From Clostridioides sp. (GTDB lineage: Bacteria > Bacillota > Clostridia > Peptostreptococcales > Peptostreptococcaceae), in the NCBI GenBank assembly GCA_031272305.1, contig JAISUA010000189.1, positions 1 to 7,226 of the forward strand: DNA of 7,226 bases, read 5' to 3'. Below, one piece after another: positions 1 through 4,272 of the stretch (position 1 is the first letter of the stretch; each line of letters begins with the position of its first letter). A program made the translations under genes and the position numbers. The notes below the pieces were generated by a model, which worked only from the letters and a program-made list of their open reading frames with translations, ran no database searches and was not told the origin of the DNA.

Positions 1-67
1 TTGAGTGTATGTTTGTTTTGTTATCCTTTTTTAGTGTTAATTATAAAAGTTCTGCTTTTTTAAAGTC

Positions 68-97
68 TTGACAAAAATTTTGTATAAAAATTATGAT
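68..97 (+). promoter_or_regulatory. Sigma-A promoter upstream of the rimM leader
   Basis: The -35 box TTGACA (68-73) is a perfect match. It is followed after 18 bp by TATGAT (92-97), five of six matches to the -10 consensus. Transcription would start near 104, immediately before the tandem repeat array, so the array would form most of a roughly 300-nt leader of the rimM-trmD mRNA. The sequence 1-67 shows no gene and only a weak A/T hairpin. Whether rpsP and a KH-domain gene lie upstream, as is usual for this cluster, cannot be seen. Confidence 0.6.
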
Positions 98-128
98 ACT
101 TTGTAAAATTAATGTTAAAAGTGAAAAA

Positions 129-356
129 TAACAGAACAAGAACCTGAAAAAATAATAAAACAAAAATAACAGAAGAAGAAAATAAGAAAATAACAAAACA
201 AAAATAACAGAAGAAGAAAATGAAAAAATAACAAAACAAAAATAACAGAAGAAGAAAATGAAAAAATAACAAAACAAAAATAACAGAAGAGAAAAATGAA
301 AAAATAACAAAACAAAAATAACAGAAGAGGAAATGAAAAAATAATAAAACAAAAAA
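129..356. repeat. Six-copy 38-bp A-rich tandem array in the rimM leader
   Basis: The word TAACAG recurs at 129, 167, 205, 243, 281 and 319, an exact 38-bp period. Copies 205-242 and 243-280 are identical. The first and last copies are the most diverged, which is normal for array edges, and degenerate A-rich sequence continues to about 375. Each unit contains two related blocks that begin with TAACA, 24 and 14 bp long. The plus strand is almost free of T and is dominated by A with scattered G and C. The period is not a multiple of three, so the array is not built as a coding repeat. It lies between promoter and Shine-Dalgarno, so copy number would change leader length. Confidence 0.9.
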
Positions 357-404
357 ACAAAATAAAAACAAGAGTAAGAATACAACTATAAAGAAGGTGT
401 TTAT

Positions 405-1202
405 ATGAGCGAAAAATTATCTTATTTCAAAATAGGTCAAATCGTAAATACTATTGGATTGAAGGGAGAGGTCAAGATTTACCCTCTTACTAGTGATATA
501 TACAGATATGATGAACTTCAAAACTTTTGTTTAGATAATGATTTAAATAAAAGTTTTGAAGTAGAAAAGGTAAGATATAAAGGCAATATGGTTATAATGA
601 AGATTAAAAATATAAATTCAATTGAAGAGGCTGAACGACTTAGAAATAAATATTTATATGTAGACAGAGAAAATGCTGCTAGCCTTGACGATGAAGAATA
701 TTTTATAGCTGATCTAATAGGTTTGGACGTGTATACTTCAAATGGTGATTATATTGGCAAAGTGAAGGACGTACTTCAATATTCTGCTAATGATGTATAT
801 GTTGTTGAAAGTATAAAAGATGTTGAAGATATAAATGAGATAAAAAATGATTTATCTTATAGTCAAATAACAAATATTATTACAGGTGACAATAAAAATA
901 ACAAAGAGAAAAAAAATATAAAAAATAAGGATTGTAAAACAGAAAATAAAAAAAATGATGAAAATTTAAATAGTAAAGATGAAAAAATACGAAATAAAAA
1001 AAATGATGAAGATTTAAATAGTAAAGATGAAAAAGTGAAAAGTAAGAAAGACAATGCGACTTCAAAGAGTAAAGACGCCAAAAGTACAAAAAATAAAATT
1101 ACAAAAGAATATCTTATACCTGCAGTAGCAAAATTTGTTCCAGAGATTGATTTAGAAAATAATAAAATGATAATTGAACCTATAAAAGGTATGCTAGATT
1201 AG
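405..1202 (+). CDS. rimM: Ribosome maturation factor RimM with a long charged insertion
   Basis: RimM binds ribosomal protein S19 and assists 16S rRNA processing and maturation of the 30S head. The N-terminal RimM barrel spans about residues 6-88 (FKIGQIVNTIGLKGEVKIYP near the start). A PRC-barrel follows from about 95, including GKVKDVL and SANDVYVV. The closing PRC segment (EYLIPAVAKFVPEIDL, then MIIEPIKGMLD) sits at 235-265. Between them, about 138-233, is an insertion rich in Lys, Asn, Asp, Glu and Ser that ordinary RimM proteins of about 165-180 residues lack. It contains two near-identical 16-residue repeats. Both barrel halves are intact and in frame, so this is an expansion and not a disruption. 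The start is chosen from AGAAGGTG six bases before ATG. The stop is 8 nt before trmD, whose ribosome binding site overlaps it, implying one mRNA and coupled translation. Identity is confident; the role of the insertion is unknown. Confidence 0.95.
   Translation: MSEKLSYFKIGQIVNTIGLKGEVKIYPLTSDIYRYDELQNFCLDNDLNKSFEVEKVRYKGNMVIMKIKNINSIEEAERLRNKYLYVDRENAASLDDEEYFIADLIGLDVYTSNGDYIGKVKDVLQYSANDVYVVESIKDVEDINEIKNDLSYSQITNIITGDNKNNKEKKNIKNKDCKTENKKNDENLNSKDEKIRNKKNDEDLNSKDEKVKSKKDNATSKSKDAKSTKNKITKEYLIPAVAKFVPEIDLENNKMIIEPIKGMLD
948..1043 (+). repeat. Two-copy 48-bp in-frame repeat inside rimM
   Basis: Positions 948-995 and 996-1043 are near-identical and encode KKNDENLNSKDEKIRN and KKNDEDLNSKDEKVKS (residues 182-197 and 198-213). 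The period is a whole number of codons, consistent with a tandem duplication kept in frame by selection on the flanking RimM domain. Shorter lysine-rich blocks on both sides (about 890-1100) look like older, degraded copies of similar sequence. Confidence 0.85.
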
Positions 1203-1210
1203 GTGATAAT

Positions 1211-1912
1211 ATGAGATTTCACATTATGACGCTTTTTCCAGAACTGATAGATTTCTATATGAATATCAGCATAATGAAAAGAGCAATTGACAAAGGGCTT
1301 ATAGAAGTATATTCATACAATATAAGAGATTTTTCTGAGAACAAACATAAAAAAGTAGACGATTATCCATTTGGCGGTGGAGCAGGTATGGTTATGACTC
1401 CTCAACCGATATATGCAACATATAAGTATATTGTAGATAAATTTAAGATAGAAGATCCTAAGGTGATTTATTTGAGTCCAAAAGGGAAAAAATTTGAGCA
1501 AAAATATGCGTATGGATATTCAGAGTGCGAGGATCTGATTTTTCTTTGTGGACATTATGAAGGAATCGATCAAAGGATAATAGATTTGATAGTTACAGAG
1601 GAGATATCTATAGGTGACTATGTGTTGACTGGAGGAGAACTTCCTGCACTTGTGCTTATAGATTCGATTGCAAGGCTCATTCCTGGAGTTTTGAATCAAG
1701 AGGAGTCTTTCCAAGATGAAACATTCAATGATAATCTCCTTGAATATCCACACTATACAAGACCGAGAGAATTTTTAGGTATGGAAGTGCCAGAAGTATT
1801 GATTTCAGGCAATCATAAAAAAATTAATGAGTGGAGAAAAGAAAAATCAATTGAATTGACAAAAGAAAGAAGAAATGACCTTTTGAAAAAAAGAGAAAAT
1901 AATATTTTGTAA
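1211..1912 (+). CDS. trmD: tRNA (guanine-37-N1)-methyltransferase TrmD
   Basis: TrmD transfers methyl from S-adenosylmethionine to N1 of G37 in tRNAs that have G36, which prevents +1 frameshifting. It is a cytosolic SPOUT-family homodimer with a trefoil-knot cofactor site. Hallmarks visible are FHIMTLFPE (3-11), DYPFGGGAGMVM (51-62), IYLSPKGKKF (86-95), CGHYEGIDQR (113-122), SIGDYVLTGGELPA (133-146), IARLIPGVL (153-161) and PHYTRP (180-185). R155 matches the catalytic Arg154 of E. coli. The position of E. coli Asp169 appears to hold Glu170 (context QDETF), next to Asp169 of this protein. The 233-residue length is slightly shorter than E. coli TrmD because of a shorter C-terminal tail. AGGTG overlapping the rimM stop serves as its Shine-Dalgarno, so translation is probably coupled to rimM. 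Identity is certain from the motifs. Confidence 0.97.
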   Translation: MRFHIMTLFPELIDFYMNISIMKRAIDKGLIEVYSYNIRDFSENKHKKVDDYPFGGGAGMVMTPQPIYATYKYIVDKFKIEDPKVIYLSPKGKKFEQKYAYGYSECEDLIFLCGHYEGIDQRIIDLIVTEEISIGDYVLTGGELPALVLIDSIARLIPGVLNQEESFQDETFNDNLLEYPHYTRPREFLGMEVPEVLISGNHKKINEWRKEKSIELTKERRNDLLKKRENNIL

Positions 1913-1923
1913 AATTTTTGTGC

Positions 1924-1952
1924 TTGTATTTAATAATTTTTTATAGTATAAT
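1924..1952 (+). promoter_or_regulatory. Promoter of rplS
   Basis: A perfect -10 box TATAAT (1947-1952) lies 17 bp after TTGTAT (1924-1929), a weak -35 that keeps the key TTG. It starts only 12 nt after the trmD stop, and no terminator separates trmD from it. rplS can therefore be transcribed both from here and by read-through from the rimM-trmD mRNA. Confidence 0.6.
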
Positions 1953-1964
1953 ATAGAATGTTGA

Positions 1965-2017
1965 AAAAAGCGGGCGTTCCTCTTTTTACACTGGTCAGGT
2001 AGTTAAGAACGTCTAAG
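1965..2017 (+). promoter_or_regulatory. Probable L19 leader RNA (autoregulatory element)
   Basis: Between the rplS promoter and its ribosome binding site, GGCGTTC (1973-1979) can pair with GAACGTC (2007-2013), giving seven pairs with one G-U. The enclosed segment holds CCT (1979-1981), which can alternatively pair with AGG (1997-1999), and the conserved-looking word ACTGGTCAGGT. This is unusually GC-rich and structured for the window. Position and size match the L19 leader family known upstream of rplS in low-GC Firmicutes, where excess L19 is thought to repress its own synthesis. Assignment rests on position, pairing and partial recall of the consensus; a covariance-model hit would settle it. 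Confidence 0.6.
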
Positions 2018-2034
2018 AATATGGAGGAAAATAA

Positions 2035-2382
2035 ATGGATCAAATAATTAAAATGATTGAAGAAGGTCAACTTAAAAGTGATGTCCCTAATTTTAGACCT
2101 GGGGATACAGTAAGAGTACACGTTAAGATTATCGAAGGTAAGAGAGAAAGAGTTCAAGTATTCGAAGGATTTGTTTTAAAAAGACAAGGTGGAGGAGTAA
2201 GAGAAACTTTCACTGTTAGAAAAATTTCTTTCGGTGTAGGTGTTGAAAGAACTTTCCCTGTACATTCTCCAAAAATCGAAAAAATTGAAGTTACAAGAAG
2301 AGGTAAAGTAAGAAGAGCTAGATTGAACTACTTAAGAGGTAGAGTAGGTAAAGCTGCCAAAATTAAAGAACTTAAAAAATAG
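2035..2382 (+). CDS. rplS: 50S ribosomal protein L19
   Basis: L19 sits at the 30S-50S interface of the large subunit. The 115 residues match the usual bacterial length. Typical segments in order are FRPGDTVRVHVKI (about 20-32), a basic loop EGKRERVQVFEGFVLKR (34-50), GVRETFTVRKISFGVGVERTFP (begins about 54) and the C-terminal stretch RRGKVRRARLNYLRGRVGKA. GGAGG at 2023-2027 lies 7 nt before the ATG. Codons are cleaner and more biased (AGA, GAA, GTT/GTA) than in the neighbouring genes, as expected for a highly expressed protein. It has its own promoter, a leader and a strong terminator, so it is the most independently regulated gene of the cluster. Confidence 0.98.
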   Translation: MDQIIKMIEEGQLKSDVPNFRPGDTVRVHVKIIEGKRERVQVFEGFVLKRQGGGVRETFTVRKISFGVGVERTFPVHSPKIEKIEVTRRGKVRRARLNYLRGRVGKAAKIKELKK

Positions 2383-2393
2383 AACTTCTTATC

Positions 2394-2449
2394 GGATGTG
2401 TTGCAATCGAAATCAACGTTTGTTTTTTCGATTTAACCACATCCTTTTT
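2394..2449 (+). terminator. Rho-independent terminator after rplS
   Basis: GGATGTG (2394-2400) pairs with CACATCC (2438-2444). An inner stem AATCGAAA (2405-2412) pairs with TTTCGATT (2426-2433). Five T residues follow directly (2445-2449). It lies 12 nt after the rplS stop and should end most transcription from the rimM-trmD-rplS unit, so rbgA likely needs its own promoter. Confidence 0.88.
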
Positions 2450-2467
2450 AATTTATACAAAAAAAAC

Positions 2468-2602
2468 GATAGTGCAAAATATTTTTTTGTAAATTTTTTA
2501 TCAATATTTTGAAAAACTATGTAGGTATAGCAAAAATAAAAGTTTACACAAAAATGTAGGTATAGCAAAAATAAAAGTTTACACAAAAATATTGATACTA
2601 TC
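2468..2602. repeat. Imperfect inverted repeat framing a 35-bp duplication
   Basis: TATCAATATTTT (2499-2510) is the exact reverse complement of AAAATATTGATA (2586-2597). Outside it, GATAGT (2468-2473) matches ACTATC (2597-2602) in inverted orientation. The paired ends enclose the two 35-bp direct copies. No transposase gene or clear target-site duplication is seen. It could be a decayed MITE-like element, a cruciform or hairpin-forming RNA, or chance in AT-rich DNA. Confidence 0.4.
2520..2589. repeat. Perfect 35-bp tandem duplication
   Basis: Positions 2520-2554 and 2555-2589 are identical. Each begins TGTAGGTATAGC, continues with an A-rich core and ends with GTTTACACAAAAA. Perfect identity in non-coding DNA suggests a recent duplication or maintenance by selection, for example as paired protein-binding sites. 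I found no well-spaced promoter in it on the plus strand. Confidence 0.9.
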
Positions 2603-2732
2603 AAAAAAGTTGCAAGTATGAGTTTAATTAAAAATGTAAAATAAGCTGAACAAAAACAAAAAATAAATAAAAAGAACAAACAGAATAGTTATCAAATAAA
2701 AAATGAAATAAAAAATAAAAGGCAAAACAAAA

Positions 2733-2812
2733 TAAAAATAAAAAAACGAAATAAAAATAAAAAAACGAAATAAAAATAAAAAACAAAATAAAAATAAAAA
2801 ACGAAATAAAAA
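2733..2812. repeat. A-rich 18-19-bp tandem array before rbgA
   Basis: Successive copies begin at 2733, 2752, 2771 and 2789, and a partial copy begins at 2807. The first two are identical 19-mers (TAAAAATAAAAAAACGAAA); the next two are 18-mers that have lost one A. Degenerate similar sequence precedes the array from about 2690. It ends only a few bases before the rbgA Shine-Dalgarno. The stretch 2603-2732 holds no gene. Homopolymer-rich units like this are prone to replication slippage. Confidence 0.85.
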
Positions 2813-2833
2813 AATGGAAAGAAGGTAGTTAAG

Positions 2834-3721
2834 ATGTCGAGAAAATATGATGAATATATAAGAGATGATAATATGGACATAAACTGGTTTCCAGGACATA
2901 TGAAAAAAACTAGGGAACTTGTAAAAAATAATTTGAAGCTAGTAGATGTAGTGGTTGAACTTCTTGATGCAAGGATTCCACTTAGCAGTAGAAATCCTGA
3001 AATTGATGAAATAATATCGTTAAAGCCAAGAGTACTAGCATTAAATAAAGTTGATTTAGCAGATGATTCGAAAACTAGAAAATGGATAAAATATTACAAA
3101 AGTATAGGAATTAATGCAATACCTATTGATGCAATGAAAGGTACAGGTATAAGTGAATTAATTAACGAATGTAAAAAAGTTACGAAAGAAAAGATGGATA
3201 GATTAGCACAAAAAGGTATAAAAGAAAGACCTATTAGAATGATGATAGTTGGAGTACCAAATGTAGGTAAATCTTCTCTTATAAACAGATTGACTAAAAG
3301 AAAGAGTACTCAAACTGGTGATAAACCAGGTGTTACAAAGGGAAAACAATGGGTTAGATTAAAGGGAAATCTAGAATTACTGGATACTCCAGGAATACTT
3401 TGGCCGAAATTTGAAGATCAAGAAGTAGCCTTAAAGCTTGCTTTTTCAAGAGCTATAAAAGATGAAATATTAGATGTTGAAACACTTGCGTTGAGACTTA
3501 TCGAAAGATTGATGGAAATTTACCCTGAAAATCTAAAGAATAGATACAAATTAGAAGAGTTATCAGAGAGTGCTTTAGAAAATATGGAGATGATCGCAAA
3601 GAAAAGAGGTTTTATTCAAGGGAAATTAGATTTTGATTATACAAGAACAGCTCATACTGTGTTGAATGAATTCAGAGAAGGAAAATTGGGAAAAATAACT
3701 CTTGAAACAATAGAAGTTTGA
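2834..3721 (+). CDS. rbgA: Ribosome biogenesis GTPase RbgA (YlqF)
   Basis: RbgA is a GTPase needed for a late step of 50S subunit assembly; it acts on 45S-like precursors in the cytosol. The GTPase motifs occur in circularly permuted order, the signature of the YlqF/YawG family: G4 NKVD at 71-74, G5 region PIDAMKG near 97-103, G1 GVPNVGKS at 140-147, G2 Thr168 in KPGVT, and G3 DTPG at 184-187 followed by ILWPKFED. The N-terminal NWFPGHMKKTREL (17-29) and the C-terminal helical domain (about 205-295) are typical. GAAGG at 2821-2825 favours the ATG at 2834, which gives about 13 extra residues before the position where B. subtilis RbgA starts. An internal ATG at 2873 would give the standard form but has a weaker ribosome binding site. 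rnhB, a common next gene, is absent. Confidence 0.96.
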   Translation: MSRKYDEYIRDDNMDINWFPGHMKKTRELVKNNLKLVDVVVELLDARIPLSSRNPEIDEIISLKPRVLALNKVDLADDSKTRKWIKYYKSIGINAIPIDAMKGTGISELINECKKVTKEKMDRLAQKGIKERPIRMMIVGVPNVGKSSLINRLTKRKSTQTGDKPGVTKGKQWVRLKGNLELLDTPGILWPKFEDQEVALKLAFSRAIKDEILDVETLALRLIERLMEIYPENLKNRYKLEELSESALENMEMIAKKRGFIQGKLDFDYTRTAHTVLNEFREGKLGKITLETIEV

Positions 3722-3761
3722 TAAAATAAATTTTGAAACGATAGAAGTTTGATAAAATAAA
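3702..3761. repeat. Tandem duplication of the rbgA 3' end
   Basis: Positions 3702-3730 and 3733-3761 match at 28 of 29 bases with a period of 31 bp. The first copy encodes the last residues and TGA stop of RbgA; the second is outside the gene and includes the copied stop. This indicates a local duplication with one later substitution. Confidence 0.88.
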
Positions 3762-3787
3762 AACAAATTTGAAAATTTATTTTGTTT
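3761..3787 (+). terminator. Weak possible terminator after rbgA
   Basis: AAACAAA (3761-3767) can pair with TTTGTTT (3781-3787), with ATTT/AAAT pairing possible inside. The stem has only one G-C pair and no T-run follows, so termination here would be inefficient. It is the only candidate between rbgA and the downstream promoter. Confidence 0.22.
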
Positions 3788-3802
3788 CTAGAAAATATTA
3801 TA

Positions 3803-3831
3803 TTGACAAAAATCGACGATATCAATATAAT
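3803..3831 (+). promoter_or_regulatory. Perfect-consensus sigma-A promoter
   Basis: TTGACA (3803-3808), a 17-bp spacer and TATAAT (3826-3831) match the optimum in every respect. Transcription would begin near 3838. The nearest confident gene downstream is brnQ, whose ATG is about 435 nt away. The transcript would first contain a possible folded element and a small reading frame. It may drive brnQ, a separate small transcript, or both. Confidence 0.75.
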
Positions 3832-3849
3832 GGTAAATATCTATAATTT

Positions 3850-3927
3850 TATAACTTAAATTCACCAATTATTTTTTTGGAATGTAATTTATTTTTGGGC
3901 AGAAAAATTTTTACATTTTAAGTTATA
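3850..3927 (+). other. Possible three-way-junction RNA element
   Basis: TATAACTTAAA (3850-3860) is the exact reverse complement of TTTAAGTTATA (3917-3927), enough for an 11-bp closing stem. Inside, CCAA (3865-3868) can pair with TTGG (3877-3880), and AATGTAA (3881-3887) with TTACATT (3911-3917, sharing its last base with the outer stem). The latter is extended by TTTTT/AAAAA around a GGGCAG loop. Lying just after a perfect promoter start, it could be a leader element, a small RNA or a cis-regulator. It is AU-rich and matches no riboswitch class I recognise; no T-box or other consensus word is visible. Confidence 0.35.
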
Positions 3928-3935
3928 GAAGTTAT

Positions 3936-4197
3936 ATGATAAAAGAGAAAAATAAAAGCTACTTTGGAACAAAATGAATTAAAATACAAATTTAATAAAA
4001 GCCAATTCACTTATTTGATAACTAGAATTATTGAAGAGTATAGTTGCAATGATATAGAAGTATACTGTTGCAAACGTTTACTAATATTTATAGAATTGTC
4101 TATGACATTGTGTGATCTAGCATTGACATTAAAAAAATAGGTTTATTTAGTATGCTTAATAATTTTCGGATATTTTGGAAAGTATATTATTAAGTGA
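3936..4197 (+). pseudogene. Small broken or undescribed reading frame
   Basis: I do not recognise this gene. A protein-like frame without stops runs from about 3943 to an amber codon at 4138-4140. It reads LEQNELKYKFNKSQF from TTG 3964, then LITRIIEEY, and ends KRLLIFIEL...CDLALTLKK. After the TAG the same frame continues for 18 codons as VYLVCLIIFGYFGKYIIK to TGA 4195-4197, a clearly hydrophobic stretch. Upstream, an ATG at 3936 is in another frame and stops at 3975. Removing one A from the A5 run at 3948-3952 would fuse it to the main frame as MIKEKIKATLEQ, giving about 67 residues. The product would have four cysteines and one or two possible membrane helices. No good Shine-Dalgarno precedes either start; AGAAG at 3927-3931 is weak and close. 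A decayed small membrane-protein gene is my favoured reading, with a real 58-residue TTG-start protein or chance as alternatives. Confidence 0.35.
4123..4153 (+). promoter_or_regulatory. Weak candidate brnQ promoter
   Basis: TTGACA (4123-4128) matches the -35 consensus perfectly, but the best downstream -10 is TAGTAT (4148-4153) with a long 19-bp spacer. A short inverted repeat CTTAATAAT/ATTATTAAG (4155-4163 and 4186-4194) lies just downstream. This would place a start about 110 nt before brnQ. The consensus promoter at 3803 is stronger. Confidence 0.25.
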
Positions 4198-4257
4198 GTT
4201 AAAAAATAAGTTTGCTTAATAGTATTTAAATTTAATTTTGTTCAAGTGCGAAAACAC

Positions 4258-4264
4258 AAGGAGG
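4258..4264 (+). promoter_or_regulatory. Shine-Dalgarno that fixes the brnQ start
   Basis: AAGGAGG sits 8 nt before the ATG at 4273. The same frame could also start at GTG 4246, but that start would lie upstream of this strong site and has none of its own. The ATG is therefore the real start, and the nine residues before it are not part of the protein. Confidence 0.88.
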
Positions 4265-4272
4265 ATAATTTT

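Noticed and set aside
45..61. Small hairpin AAAAG/CTTTT followed by T residues, possible terminator of an upstream gene
   Set aside because: Only five pairs, one of them G-C, in AT-rich DNA, and no upstream gene is visible to support it.
129..356. CRISPR array
   Set aside because: The 38-bp units are contiguous without unique spacers, A-rich, and no cas genes are near.
41..385. Three overlapping minus-strand reading frames rich in Phe, Leu and Tyr
   Set aside because: They are open only because the repeat's minus strand is T-rich with few stop words. All three frames are open at once, no ribosome binding site is seen, and the 38-bp period is not a codon multiple.
863..1089. Minus-strand hydrophobic frames opposite the rimM insertion
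   Set aside because: They are complements of lysine/asparagine codons; the plus strand encodes intact RimM flanks, so these are shadows.
2413..2899. Minus-strand Phe/Leu/Tyr-rich frames across the rplS-rbgA gap
   Set aside because: Same low-complexity composition effect over the A-rich array, overlapping the rplS terminator and the rbgA start.
3838..4272. T-box leader for brnQ
   Set aside because: No TGGNACC-type antiterminator word, specifier-like stem or terminator hairpin with a T-run before brnQ.
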